Below, piece by piece: positions 1 through 12,110 of a DNA stretch of 64,000 nucleotides (its first letter is position 1; each line of letters opens with the position of its first letter). The notes below the pieces were generated by a model, which worked only from the letters and a program-made list of their open reading frames with translations, made no database searches and was not told where the DNA came from. Origin of the DNA: Acanthopleura granulata. Its lineage: Eukaryota; Mollusca; Polyplacophora; Chitonida; Chitonidae. The stretch lies in NCBI GenBank assembly GCA_016165875.1, contig JABBOT010000007.1, forward strand, positions 21,225,703 to 21,289,702, in the 5' to 3' direction. The translations under genes and the position numbers were made by a program.

Positions 1-144
1 ATGGTGGGAGGAAACCGGACAGAGCTCAGGGGAAAGCTAGGACCATCGGCAGGCTGCTGGCAGACCTTTCGGAGATCGCATGGGTGGGAGGCCTCTGAGT
101 CATTACTCTGCGTTAGTGCGCTAATTAACTGAGCGACGGAGGCC
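1..144 (-). repeat. tRNA-derived SINE (family 1), cut by window edge
   Basis: The plus strand reads the reverse complement of the SINE body and head: gtgggaggaaaccgg, then a gctggcagacctt block, ending at the head with gagcgacggaggcc. The tail lies left of the window. It belongs to the family represented by the full copy at 8231-8482. Confidence 0.8.
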
Positions 145-315
145 AGCCACTTCCCACTTTAAAAATCGAGACTAGTATGTATATATGTTTAAAGACATTA
201 TTTTTAGTGATGACTGGAAGGCGTAAGAGCAACTGACGTTAGAGCAACTCGGTGTTAAATCCCTCCACCACCGAAAAAGCGAGAAATAAATACCCTTAGA
301 TATTAGGTCGTTTTA

Positions 316-600
316 TTTGTGCACACAGCAACAAGGTGCAGATATGGGATAGATTACTGTCACCTGAACAGACAAGAAGCTGTTCTACTGCGCGATTCTG
401 TGCCATTAGAAAGTCTTCACGAGGGACACTGTTCAATTTATTTCCCAAGGCAGCATGCTTTCCAACCAAGGTCAATATCTCAGAACCATTCGAAATTGCT
501 CTGCTTGAAACTATCCTCGTCACTGTAGGAGATAAATTACCTTCAGACTTCATAGCTGTCTTACATATGACTGTTATTTAGCTGGGCTAAATCAGGTTAT
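316..600 (+). repeat. Dispersed four-copy repeat, copy 1 (partial)
   Basis: This block aligns by eye with 4942-5200, 7957-8160 and 10050-10310, all in the same orientation. Shared landmarks in order are gattactgtca, a tgacaag-type block, ttctgc..tgccatt, cccaaggcgg-like, gccaaagtcaatat and ctgcttgaa. The minus strand has an open frame through the first landmark in all four copies. I see no known protein in it. Confidence 0.65.
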
Positions 601-3600
601 GTGAATACTGAAGCACACATTTGGTTCTTGCAATGCCATTAACTCAGAAATTACAGAGGTTTCTTTTAAACAGACGTTTTCGCTTGTAGTTTAGAGCACT
701 AAATCCTTGCCCTCTTTTCAGCGTAAGACTCTGTGTAATGTGTGATTTCCTGCTTTAGATTACATATTACTTATATCTGTCGTTGTAGTACAAAGCATCG
801 ATAAATATTTTGAGTATGAATTAACATTTCCGTGTGTGAAAAAAGAAAGAAAGCGGACCAGTAGTGAAAAGATTTAAGATTCCATTATTTTCCCACTTGA
901 CAGGAAGAAAGTAATGCTTTCCTACTTTCTTCGTGTATAATTTCACTTTTGCTCCCCCCGTCGTTATCCACTATATATCGTTATCTTGTATTTTTACAAT
1001 GGAAATAAAGAGCAACGGGCGGTTGGCGTCGAATTTGCATAAGACTCTTCAAGACATGTATTTAACACGTGTTGACAGCATGTATTTTGGTTTGGCTTCC
1101 ATTGTAAATTAATACTTCTTAAACATTCACAATGGTAGTTAAGATAAAATCCTAAGTAAGGTAAATTGACTAAACGACAGATGTAGAAATGAAGAAAAGA
1201 TCTTCAACGTGATCGACAGTACTATGTCCTTAGTCAAACGTTACTGTGGTAAGTTATTATCCGTTGGCGAATACAGTGGTAAGTAAACCCACTCTTACCG
1301 GAGGAGCCAGAGGCCCATGGGTCGTTTTCCACAATATTCAGAGAGTGTACTGATTCAAACATTACAGGCATTATGTTTTTAATTCTAAAAATTAACACAA
1401 AGGTTTTGTGGTGTTTAAGGTTGACAGAACTGCGATCAGTGAATATATTGTGTCAGACAAGACTCATCAGAAAAACCAGGTATAACTTCCCATGCTACAT
1501 CCATTTTACTTCTCACACGATTTATTTAAACCAAGAATCCATATCCCATGAAGATCTATAAACAGTTTATTAAAGATATGGTTTTGCGTTTCTATCTTTT
1601 ATCAGTCCCTTTCTTGGCTTGTCCATCGATTACATGTAGCAAAGTGTGTAGGGCAAGCATAAGATAAGAACGGCAATATATAATAATCCATACAAATACG
1701 ATTTAAAGTAGGATATCCCATATAGAGAGAGAAAATGGCCATCTGCTTTTTTCATATATTTCACACTGACGGATTCTAACTTGCCCAGGAATCAAACCTG
1801 GCAATTTTCAATAATACGTATCTATTCTGTAGTCTGTAAGAAATAAACTATTACCAAGATTCCTATCAGTTCTAGCTTCTAGGTAAAGGAAGTTATGATT
1901 AATAAATTGATTTCATTGCTGTTTGGTTCTAAACCCAAGAACTTTTCCATTATGCGATAAAAAATGGAAGAAAAAGGACTGCACGGAATAAACCACCGAC
2001 CTTAAGCAACTTACTGATGAACTTTCCATGTTTAAGGCAGAGAATGAACCCACATCTTACGGTTGTGCATATGTTAATTTATCATGAAAAGTTATGTGTT
2101 ATATACATTTCCAAATCATAACCATTTGGATCCTTTGCTCATAGCAGGAGATCGGGAGTGCCAGATATGATGCGGATCCACCATCAAGGAGACGTTGCTA
2201 GAGGAGTACTTTGCGGAAGATACCCGATCAGAAAAGTTTTAAATTAAACAAATGTTTATTTTAAAACCTTTATTACCTGCGTTTAATAAATTGCTTCCAG
2301 TATAGTGCCAGTAGTTAGTGTGCCATTGCGGGTACTGTATCGATCTATTCTGAACAGAGAGTTTTTAGTTTGCTGACAAGAAGGTTTCATTGTCTCGGGC
2401 ATTGTAAAGTCAGACAAATATTGAACATAGCAAAACCTACAGGCATTACAAGGACACAACACAAAGTCACGGACAAATCGGTGGGAGTCGTTTCCAGAGC
2501 TGCATCTTAAAACTCGAAACCTCCAAGAGAAAAACGAGTTACTGAAACTGATCTCAGCGGTTCCGTGATTCCATAATAATTCTTCTGGTCACACATACAG
2601 CACAAAACACTGCGTGTACATTTGTCCGACAAGGTATCCCGAGCAGACAGAGATACCTGATGGGGTGTCCGGCGTGTCAGTACTTGAATAGTAACAGCCA
2701 TACTATCCCAATGGCTTTCGTGTCGAATCTCCTGTCACTGCATTACTTGCCTTTGTCTGTCACGAAATTCCATTTGTTCAGTTGTTATCTTTGAAAAGTT
2801 AAATATTTTCGATTTTGACACTATGAATCATTTTTAATGATAGCAAGTATACCGAGGAAATCATGTGTGTTATGTGGTAATTTTAATCAACGTCACAAAC
2901 TCTTACATCAATGTAATTTCTCAAGATTTACATTAAGTACACATTTCGTGTTGGTAAATATGGACTGTGTGTCCAGAATCTCCGGGACACCATTTTCGTA
3001 AATTCCGATTTATCTGGAGCTAAGGCCCATAGATTCACCGTGTTGAACAATTGGAATCAAAGCGCACCTGAGATACATACTTTGATTAATGTTAACTTAT
3101 GAATTAGTGTTTTCTGTCATCATTGAAAGTTGTTGACTGGGGGAGAATATGGTTTTTCAGGTTGACTCCCAGACAGATGAAAACTGACAACTTATATGAC
3201 CTCTAGGCAGTGGTCAAACTAAGGCCCTCAGGCAGAGCGACTGAGCCTACTGACGTAAACTGACCACATGTAGAGTATACATGTTGCCTTCCTGACATAA
3301 ACCTACCACATCTGCTGATCCTCGACGGAGAGCCTGGTCTATTCTGACCACACATACTGACCTGCTTTAATACAGTGCCTTTTAAAAAGCAGTGGCTCAC
3401 TTCAACAGCTTTGAAGGTAATTTTAGCCTACCGTGTCCCGAAATATACCGAAATATGAAAAACTACAGCACAGAGAGTAAAACCAGAGCAGCGACGACAA
3501 TGAAAAATTTGGCAAACTGGCGAAATCCTGCCTTTTGTCATCTAACCTCAGATAGGGTTCTGATCTGTAACTGTTCATGGCAGCATTTTCCACACACCCT

Positions 3601-4084
3601 TGAGCGACGGCTTAAGCAAAATTACTGGAAATTACCGGCACTTAAAATGCTATGTCGCCAATACATTAAATAAGCAATCGTCTATGCAAGTTTGTGGCAG
3701 ATGATTTGAACTATTTCTGATTTCAGTGTTATATAGATAGATAACCTTGAACGAGGCTTCAGGTTAACGTATTGGAATATTGCCTTAACCATGAATGTGT
3801 GGAAAACATCACCAATGAACTGAATTCTGTTAGAACGCACCGTTAAAATACTCATATAAACAAAGATTGCCTCGGTAGGAAAACCCCTTTACTTGTACCC
3901 GTTCTTTTACAGAGGGGTTAATTCCGTTAGCAGCAGTGAATTTTTAACTCAGAATAGCCGGTAACTTGTTTCCTGTGAAGAAACAAAGTGAAGTACTGCG
4001 AAATCATTAACTCTTGTTTAGTGAGAATAACAAGAGTTGTCATAGGGTTATCTGTGGTGGTTGATAGCATCCATTTTTTGACCT
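601..4084. other. Non-coding stretch, nothing recognised
   Basis: A+T-rich sequence with only short ORFs, several of which begin at GTG or TTG. I see no exon-like block with splice sites, no SINE head or tail and no tandem array. It could be intergenic or intronic. Confidence 0.5.
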
Positions 4085-4360
4085 CCGACAACACGCGGAG
4101 AGCGCGGAAAGCACACCTGGGCGAGGATTTGCGCTTTCTGTGCCCTCCGTGCTCTCCAATGAGTCTTGGAGGTCGCGGAGGGAGCGCCTTTAATAACATC
4201 GAAACCATCGCGACCCTGCGGAGGGCATGGAGGTTGTCGAGAACGTGGATCCGCGCTCTCCGGATCTCGCGATCCCGAAGTAGGCACGAAAAGCGCCCAC
4301 AGATCCGCACCCTTCGCGTCTTCCGCACCTTCCGTGGCGCGGTCTACAATGGATACTATC
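4085..4360. other. GC-rich, CpG-rich island with inverted motifs
   Basis: About 275 bp of CpG-dense sequence sits in A+T-rich DNA. A 13-base motif at 4096-4108 (cggagagcgcgga) recurs as its exact reverse complement at 4250-4262. A looser match runs between 4119-4144 and the reverse complement of 4284-4312. Four overlapping ORFs on both strands exist here because stop codons are rare in GC-rich DNA. Candidates are a degraded transposon, a promoter CpG island or captured foreign sequence; none is proven. Confidence 0.5.
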
Positions 4361-4705
4361 TGCATAGTGATCACCCATGCAGGTAGCATTTTTATCAAAT
4401 AACCACAGCAAAAACTGGCAATCTCAACAACCTTCAAAAACAGTGTTTTATTACTTGACATGTTTAGCCGTTACCTTTAAGGAATTAGTTGCTCTGACTC
4501 CTATTTTAAATGCTATGAAAACAGGAACAAAAAATAAGTCTACATTCAAAACCCAAAATATGTAATGAAACAGAGTGAGATACAAATTACCCGCCGAAAA
4601 ACAAACTCATTTTAATTGTAAATCTATATGTGAAATAGTCAAGAATTAATAGAATTACGGAGAAAGATTTTCACAACTTTATCCGTGTTGTGGATGTATT
4701 CTGAA

Positions 4706-5500
4706 TACATGTGAATGCCGTATTTCTAGGTCTTTTGCATGATTCTGCCACCCTGTGGATTCCGTGGTCTTGCCACTATTTCGTGATCTCAAGATATATG
4801 TTACTGGACAGCACTGATCCTCAGACAATGGGTGGATGTGGCAACAGGACGGAAAGCTTGATATCTATTCCTTCCAAATACACAATGGAACACCAGTAAA
4901 AACCGTACTTAGTTATGAGAGCATTTTACCTTACGCACATCAGATTACTGTCATCTTGGTTGACAAGGAGCCGTTCTGTCGTGCCATTTATTGCCACTCG
5001 AAACAGTCCTAGCCTCCCAACTGTACAACTGTGCTCCCAAAGCGGCACGTTTTCCAGCCAAAGTCAATATTTCATATCCACTCCAACTGGCTCTGCTTTG
5101 AAGCTATTGTCTTCAGTACTGGAGGTAAATTCTCTTCCGACTTCATAACTGTCGTCTGTAACGGCGTTATTTAGCTTCAATAAATCAAGATATCTGTATG
5201 ACCGTAACACAGGCGTGACGAATAACGTAGAACGATATCCGTTATTACTTCGCACTTCATCTAGAGCCCCAAATCGTTCCACATGTTTCTTACATTTCAA
5301 CAATGAAAAGAGTGTTTGCGGACTAGATGTCTTTGCATGCATCAGTATAGATGGCAGCACTCGCAAAAGGTGGATTTTGTTTTTATTTTACATTGCCTTA
5401 GAAGTTCTCAACGTAGAATATTGTTTCCATGTCGAACCACTTCCTAGAAATAGTTTTCGTGAATGGACGGCGTAACATAAGAATTCTGCAGAAAGAGATT
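4706..5500 (+). repeat. Dispersed four-copy repeat, copy 2
   Basis: This is the most complete copy. The 5' part (4710-4940) resembles 7505-7580 and 9565-9780, sharing a cctgtggattc-like block and an aatactgatc-like block. The core at 4942-5200 resembles the other three copies. The 3' part (5200-5500) resembles 10290-10490, sharing tagttttcgtg and attctgcag. No target-site duplication or terminal structure is visible, so its class is unknown. Confidence 0.65.
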
Positions 5501-6043
5501 ATATCAGATCTTATCGGAAAGGTTTATGGAATATTAATGTCTACTATGTTCTTATACACTTGGAATTTCATGCGCTGATTTCACCATGATTCAAAGAAAA
5601 ACGGCTGTATACAAAAGATAAAGGCCTTATCAAAACCAGAGAACTCTTTGTTTTCCATTGGCTGTATTAAACCAAGCTACAGTGCTAACTGATTTCATAC
5701 ACTTCGCCAATGTTACAGAAGCACGGTTAAATAAGGCATTAAAAGAAATCCCTCTCACAATCTAACACACCATATGGCTGGATAGCTGTTTCTTTTCGTG
5801 GAGAAATATAGATAAAATCCCATGGACCATCTTTGGTATTACGTTAAGCACCAATTGACGTCACATCTTAAGTCGATCCATCGGTTTCGTAAAGCTTGTG
5901 AAGACGGCGGGATGTGAAAACACAGTGTTGCGCATAAATAAATACAGCCATCAAACAAATATATAAAGTATGTATCATGTGTTCAACAGGTACCATTTGT
6001 TAGACTAGAATCTACATCCCTTTTATCCCACTGTTGAATAAAC
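5501..6043. other. Non-coding stretch, nothing recognised
   Basis: There is no convincing ORF. Around 5925-5965 an (aaat)-type run could be the tail of a decayed SINE, but no head is visible. Confidence 0.4.
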
Positions 6044-6119
6044 AGCTGGTCGCCATCATATAGGTGAAATATTCTTGAGTACTGTGTAAAACACCAATCA
6101 AATAAATAAATAAATCAAA
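6044..6119 (+). repeat. SINE family 1, tail fragment
   Basis: Only the 3' end remains: gtgaaatattcttgagt, then taaaacaccaatcaaa and a run of aaat units. The tRNA-like head and most of the body are missing, consistent with 5' truncation during insertion. Confidence 0.75.
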
Positions 6120-6314
6120 CAATGTAAATAGGCGTTCTCCTAAGACACGCTGAGTAATATTCTTGCTTGAATGAAGGTAATGAATTAGAATTTTATTTGT
6201 GAACAGAAAAATAAATACTTGGCATCCCTTTCTTCACTAGCAGATTTACGGTGGAGAAGGAAGAGGGAGTTGGTCTAAGTGCACGCTGCTCAGACACCCT
6301 TGAGATAGGCGTGG

Positions 6315-6610
6315 GGTCATCGTATTGCCATATAGTATTGGAAATAACTTCGTTATGGGTTTTCATAATATTGCATTTTATTTGGTCTGAATTCGTGATT
6401 AAAATAAGCATGCGTTCATCGAATTGGTATATTTCATTAGGAATCACTGTGATTGAAAAAATCCTGGGTTCTTCGTATCCGTGTGTTTTATTAGGAATGG
6501 ATTTGTGATTCGGATAAGCATGTGGTTGCCGTATTGGTATATTGCATTAGGAATGACTTTTGACTGGTTGGACCGTTGCATTGTTATATTGTATTAGGGC
6601 TGAATTTGCA
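6315..6610. repeat. Degenerate tandem repeat, irregular unit
   Basis: The phrases ttggtatattgcattaggaa, gtgattcggataagcatg and close variants recur four or five times at irregular spacing. Copies are diverged, so this is an old minisatellite. The ORFs across it are by-products. Confidence 0.5.
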
Positions 6611-7126
6611 AACTATACCACCATTCCATTCAATTCCGCATTGTGCCTTATAATAAAATAACATCGTTTCAACATGAAAATCCGTTTTGTTGTTTGTGTA
6701 TTTCACGAAGAGATTAGTTTGGGAAAACCATTCATTGCCCTGCAAAAAACTTTCTCTTTCCTCCACCATTAACGTTATAATATTCTGTTCAGAAGGACGC
6801 AGAGGGCTGTTTTTGTGTGATGTGCGCCCGAGAGGCTGTAAATATAAATGGCTGTGTTTAGTGAACCAATCTAGAACCAAAAAGGCAACTTCATGAAAAA
6901 GTCCTTTCTAAAAAATTTGCTTTCTTCTTTAGACCACGAGATTAATATGGATTCAAATTAAATCTGCAAGTATAGTTTTCAGGAAGTTTTGTAGATAGTT
7001 TTTACAAACGTGTAAGGGACACAAACAAGTTCATGTAAATATATTAGAAAGCCATATTGTATAAGAGGAGTGTGAAATACAGTGTTCTCACAATTGCAAA
7101 CAAATTAAAGAGTCGGCGAATTTGGA
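6611..7126. other. Non-coding stretch, nothing recognised
   Basis: A+T-rich sequence with no ORF, repeat or RNA gene that I can support. Confidence 0.4.
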
Positions 7127-7352
7127 ACGAATGAAAAATGTTGTCGCTGTGAATTCCACCCCAGCTCACGCTGGTTTCGCCTGCGATCGTACGTGGGAAG
7201 GTCTACAAGCAACTTGTCTATGGGGCTTCCGTCGGGCTCTCCACGTTTCGTCCCACAATAACGCTTACCGCTATCATATGAGTGAAATGTTCTTGAGTAT
7301 ACAGCGTAAAACACCAATGAGAATGTATAATAAATAAATACATACAAGGCCA
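7127..7352 (+). repeat. SINE family 1, 5'-truncated
   Basis: It begins within the body near the B-box (gtgaattccaccccagctca), runs through cgtacgtgggaaggtct and gtgaaatgttcttgagt, and ends in taaaacaccaatgag plus an (aaat)-type tail. The A-box part of the head is missing. Confidence 0.8.
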
Positions 7353-7504
7353 AACTCATGAAGTCACGCCTAGATAACGTTGTACCCTGATACGGAAGGA
7401 AAATCTACAATGTCCAGTGAATAGTGTTCTGCATGTCGACCGAGTCCTACAAACCCATTGTAGTCTATGACTGACAAGTTTAATCAGGAGTCAAATTTCG
7501 TTTT

Positions 7505-8170
7505 TTTAGCTCCTTGAGGTGTCTGGAAGCCTGTGGATTGTGTGGTTTTACCGCTATGTCGCAATCTTAACATATGTGTTTGGGGGCAATACTGATCTTC
7601 CGATTATAGCATTTTCCCGTCTGCAGGATCATGTTTTGTTTTTATTCTGCCTACCGATGGCAGTCACGACCGTGTGCTTTCGGCTGGGTCTGGATGGGTA
7701 ATGCCTCAAGAATTCTGTGAGGGATTTGCTAAGATCAAAGGTAGGGGGAATTGCAATGGACTGAGAGATATGCCTGGTCGGAATTAAGCAGGCAGTGTCT
7801 GTGTGGCTAAGAGTAGAGCAGTGACTCAGAGGGTCTAGATGTCAAAAGAAGACTGTAACTATATTTATTAATTTCCACGTGCACAATGGCTCGCCTATAA
7901 AAACCTTGCTTAGTTTTTCACTTTGGCACACAGCAGAAAACCGCTTATTTGTTTCAGATTACTGTCATCTTGGCTGACAAGTAGGCGTTCTGCTCTGCCA
8001 TTACCTGCCACCCCAAACAGTCTTCTCTTCCAAATGGTTCGATTTTACTCCCAAGGCGGCACATTTTCCAGCCAAAGTCAACATAGCATAACCACTCCAA
8101 CTGGCGCTGCTGTCAGGTCTTCAATACTTGGCCTTGAGATAAATATCTGGTAAGCCGCTCACAAAGTGTA
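7505..8170 (+). repeat. Dispersed four-copy repeat, copy 3
   Basis: The 5' block near 7520-7600 and the core at 7957-8160 match copies 2 and 4. About 250 bp between them (roughly 7610-7860) has no counterpart and may be an insertion. A SINE lies about 60 bp downstream of the core. Confidence 0.6.
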
Positions 8171-8230
8171 GCTAGTTAGATTCAGACTATGTCTGACAAA
8201 AATAGTGATCCAGTAATCCCCAAATGGTTT

Positions 8231-8482
8231 CAGGGCCTCTGTGGCTCAGTTGGTTACCGCTCTAGCACAGCGCAATGACCCAGAAGCCTCCAACAAATGA
8301 GGTCGGTGTGAGTTCAAGTCCAGCTCATGCTGGCTTCCTCTCCGGCCGTACGTGGGAAGGTCTGCTAGAAACCTGCGGATAGTCGTGAGCTCTGCCCGGT
8401 TTCCCTCCCACCATAATGCTGGCCGCCGTTGTATAAGTGAAATATTCTTGAGTCCGGCATAAAACAAATCAAATCAATCAAA
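8231..8482 (+). repeat. SINE family 1, full-length copy
   Basis: This is the reference copy for the window. The head has an A-box-like tggctcagttgg and a B-box-like gagttcaagtcc, the two internal RNA polymerase III promoter elements of a tRNA. The body carries gctggcttcctctccggccg, cgtacgtgggaaggtct and cataatgctggccgccg. The 3' end is gtgaaatattcttgagtc followed by an aatc-rich tail. The tRNA origin follows from box order and spacing. I do not assign a published subfamily name. Confidence 0.85.
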
Positions 8483-8483
8483 C

Positions 8484-8990
8484 GGCTTATTCAACTTTCA
8501 GACAGCGATAATCCTTATACAAGATCAAACAAAGAAATACGAAGACTTTAACAAGTTCAATACATATAATTCAACAAAATAAACAAAGAGTCCAAGTTAC
8601 GATACTATACAGGAACAATGCAAGTAATTAAAAAATACAGTTTCCAGAAGATACTACCATCCAAGTCCTGAAGGAATTATCAGGCTTCCAAAGGCGAGTC
8701 AATTCACTTAAAATAGAAATCCACAGTTCTTGTGAATTCTTAAAGTGAAAGATGACACTGGCCCCCAAGTGACGAACCGTGGTGGGTACGGCACACCTAC
8801 GATGGTTGTATCCAACGGGTGCACTTCCTAGGGCCAAATGTAGACGGAAGCGTCCGTAATGCCAAGAGGAAGGACACTTCCCGTGTAAAATTCGGAGGGA
8901 AATCACGTACTCGCACAAGGCAAGACTAAACAAGGAGAAACACAAGCTCTCAAAGTGCTACCTACGGAAAAATAAGTAAAAAATGGCGCA
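8484..8990 (-). repeat. LTR-like dispersed repeat, copy A
   Basis: Read on the minus strand, this matches 49790-50395 on the plus strand over about 500 bp. Shared blocks in order are ggtagcactttg/cgtagcactttg, a cattacggacgct-like block, ttcgtcact, agaactgtggatt, gcctttggaagcctga, ttgatcttgtataagg-like and tatcgctgtctga. Length and single-unit form would suit a solo LTR, but I see no firm TG..CA ends. The 105-codon minus ORF here is diverged in the other copy. Confidence 0.6.
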
Positions 8991-9564
8991 TGTCAAGGGG
9001 TATAAAAGATCTCCAGTAATAAATTCCAACAAATACTCTCAAGTGAACGTGATTATATATGACTGCGTCTGTGTACAATTTTACCCATATTATAGACCAA
9101 TGTAAAGAAAATTCTACATAGTTTGATTGCAAACATGTCTACAACAGCGCGAATTCCTTCCAGAAAATGCGCTCTATTTATAACACAAACTTGTATTTAA
9201 ATGTAGAGCGTCGAGAAACTACACGGCTGGCTCTTGCATACACAGTGTCAAAAAATGTAGGTCACACATCCACCCGCCAACAAAACAAAAGGAAAAAAAT
9301 AACCCAATATTTTAAGGACGGGGTATATAACAGAAGTGAATATACAGATAAATGGGCAGAAAATTTTAGTATTACCGGGAAAAATGGCAGTCCATGTGCA
9401 TGCTGTGCTTGTACCCTCATCCTAGCTGGGTTTGTTGTATCAGTGGAATGCCTTTTAGTTTAACATCGAATTGCAACCGGTATCTCGCTAAAGCACAAGG
9501 TCAAAAGACACGTTGATGTATGAACGAGAGAATGAGTCTTACAGGCACACTGCTGTCTACAAAG
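8991..9564. other. Non-coding stretch, nothing recognised
   Basis: It contains a 98-codon plus-strand ORF (9167-9463) with no recognisable domain, no flanking splice signals and low-complexity composition. I do not call it a gene. Confidence 0.4.
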
Positions 9565-10490
9565 GGAACGTTAAATGGCTCATGTCTGGCCCCTCCGGAT
9601 GTGTCTGGGATCTTGCGAACCCGGATTTCTTGCCACGTCGTAATTTCAACATATCTGGACAATACTGATCCTCCCATGAGTTGTTGATATAACAACAAGG
9701 CAGCGATCTCAGAATTTATTCCTTCAGAGTAAACAATAGATCACTGATTAAAAAATCCTGGCTTAGTTATAACGGCGTTTTAACGGTGCAGTTATTTATT
9801 TTACTGGTGTTTTACGACGCACTCAGGAATATTTCACTTACACGACGGAGCCCAGCATTATGATAGAAGGAAAATGGGCTGAGTCGGGGAGAAACCCATG
9901 ACCATCTGCAGGTTGCTGGCAAAACTTTTTGCCAGCTGGACTTGAACTCACAACTACTGCATTGGCATTGGGTGGTTCCACCCCCTGACACGCCAACTGT
10001 CTCGGCCATGGAGGCCCAGCACACAACACATAAACCGTTGCCTTGAAACAGATTACTGTCATCTTGGCTGACAAGGAGCCATTCTGCTGTGCCATTCTCT
10101 GCCACTCGAAAGAGACTACTCCACCAACCGCTCCGATTTTACTCCCAAGGCGGTATATTTTTCAGCCAAAGTCAATATTTCATAACTACTCAATGTCCCT
10201 CTGCTTGAAGCTACTGTCTTCAATACTGGCGATTACCTTCAGATATCACTGATGTCGTCTGGAACAGTGCTATTTACTGGAATTAATCAAGACATCTGAA
10301 CGATTGGGAGACATGCTTTATTGCTAACGTGGAATTGCACTTCGTCCTGAGCTGCTATCCTTATGTAGAGTACACATCTCTGTTGGTGAGAGGAAAGGGG
10401 AATGTGCTTTTCCTTGAAACACTGTCTGTAAGTAGTTTTCGTGTGTGCACAGCAAAACCATAGAGTTCTGCAGGAAAACAAATGTAACCA
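9565..10490 (+). repeat. Dispersed four-copy repeat, copy 4, split by a SINE
   Basis: The 5' block (9565-9790) and the core plus 3' block (10045-10490) match copy 2, but a minus-strand SINE at 9792-10018 separates them. The SINE therefore inserted after this copy formed. Confidence 0.65.
9792..10018 (-). repeat. SINE family 1 inserted inside copy 4
   Basis: On the plus strand it runs tail to head: ttatttatttta, ctcaggaatatttcactta, a caggttgctggcaaaac block, a B-box complement (ggacttgaactcac) and the head end ccatggaggccc. It is nearly complete but diverged in the middle. Confidence 0.8.
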
Positions 10491-11823
10491 CGTTTTCTGG
10501 AGAGGTCTATATGATCTTCATGTTTGCTGTGTAAGTAAAACTTGGACTTGTCATCACCATGATGTAAAGGGTAACAGAAATGTACAAGACCCTCTGGCCT
10601 CAATTGCTTTACTGAAAGCATTCTTAGAAAGCAATTCGCCGCCTCAGCCAAATTTTCCGGATCTAGACTTTGATGACTTAGAAAATGTGTAAGGAATAAT
10701 TGTAACATCACCTCGTAGAAAGAGGTAATATAGTGGAGCCGGTATTAGAGTAATTACAAGCAAATATTATGCATGTAACTGAGCTATTCGTTTAATCGAA
10801 ATTATGTATGTGTATGTGTATGGGGTTTTTTCCCTTCACTTGTAGAGTGTGTGTCATGTTTTGTACTGAACTGGGGAATTCGATAAAAGTGGAACAATCT
10901 AACTATTGTGGTACATTTTTTATTCATTGTACAATAATTCTTTCCGTATTCACATGGTTTTCAAATATATACATGTAAACGTTCTACATCACTCCTCGTC
11001 CATTGCCTTCAGCCACGTGTCCGCTGACCGCCTGGTTGATCTCTGGATTTGTTTCGTCCTCACGACACGGTACGCCCTTATCACAGTTCACAAAATCTTT
11101 CTCTTCTCTTTCCAGCTTTGAAACCATCCATTCATTGGCTCAAAATTCTCCACACCAAATTAAAATGCTAGTTTCTTGGACTTAGTTGACTGGACGAGAA
11201 ATTCACTAGATTTTGCAATGGTTAACCACCTGGACAGTGCCTCGTCTGCGTCTTCTTGTCTGCCAACTTACTTCCCTTTACAATTTGGATTTTCATTTTT
11301 TTGAGATTGCCAGAAAATGTTATCAATGTTTTTGCGTAGACTCGACTAGGGAATGTGAAATGCCGAAAAGCTTTGCCACAGCCAGCTGAAATTTCCCTTG
11401 TTCAATCTCGCAATTGGCCTTCATCTTTTCGTGGAGCGTGAGGTTTTTTCACTTTGATATTTCCTTGCGCATATTCGAAGGCCAACGAACGAATGAAAGA
11501 TAATCGTAAACTACTGGGCAATAATACCTGTCTGTGTACTCCAGTTAAGCAACAAGATATTAATTGTTGAAGGGTTTGTTTCTTTCTTTCCGTTTTTGTG
11601 ATTTTATTTCTCTGCCTAAGGGTTTGTACTCTTACGAGCTATCGGGCTTTAGATTTTAATCCGTTGTCATGTATAAAATACTGAGTTGGGTAATTGCTTT
11701 TGTGACCAGGTGTCCAGCTGGATTTTATCTGCTGGCTACAGTGAATCTCTTACCGGATTATCAGACGACATAGATCTCATCTGATCACATTGGTTTTTAC
11801 GCCCTAACAGTATTATCTAGTAC
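10491..11823. other. Non-coding stretch, nothing recognised
   Basis: Short ORFs only. The 83-codon ORF starting near 10441 has no known motif and overlaps the edge of a repeat. No RNA gene or array seen. Confidence 0.4.
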
Positions 11824-12110
11824 CTTCTAAATGACATCTACCAGTCTGATATGTTCAGCTAAGAGAGCTGTGTCATTTCTGATCATCAGAGGGGTAATAC
11901 CTGTTCGCTGAAAAGTCTACCGGTCAACTATCTTCTATTTTTGTAGAAGGCTGGTTGATCAAGTGGCTCTGAGGTCGTTGGTTCGAAACCCAGATAGGTC
12001 TCAGCCAATTTTTAGCACAAGAACCTGTGCTATATCTAGAAAACTGTAATTTTTAATAAAGATAATACTGTTACTTAAATTCACTTTCTAAATGACATCT
12101 ACCAATCTGG
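11824..12110 (+). repeat. Possible tRNA-like insertion between 24-bp direct repeats
   Basis: A direct repeat of about 24 bases (ttctaaatgacatctacca followed by a/g and tctg) occurs at about 11827-11851 and 12088-12112. Between the copies, at about 11950-12010, is a B-box-like ggttcgaaaccc preceded by a region that could be a decayed A-box. This is the layout expected of a short retroelement with a long target-site duplication. The insert has no clear A-rich tail, so a chance duplication remains possible. Confidence 0.4.

Noticed and set aside
3927..4461. Four overlapping ORFs of 70-137 codons on both strands
   Set aside because: They exist because the CpG-rich island has few stop codons; no frame is favoured by motif or splice context.
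8231..8310. Functional tRNA gene, from A-box and B-box
   Set aside because: The boxes belong to a SINE head with body and tail attached; the arms cannot pair as a full cloverleaf by eye.
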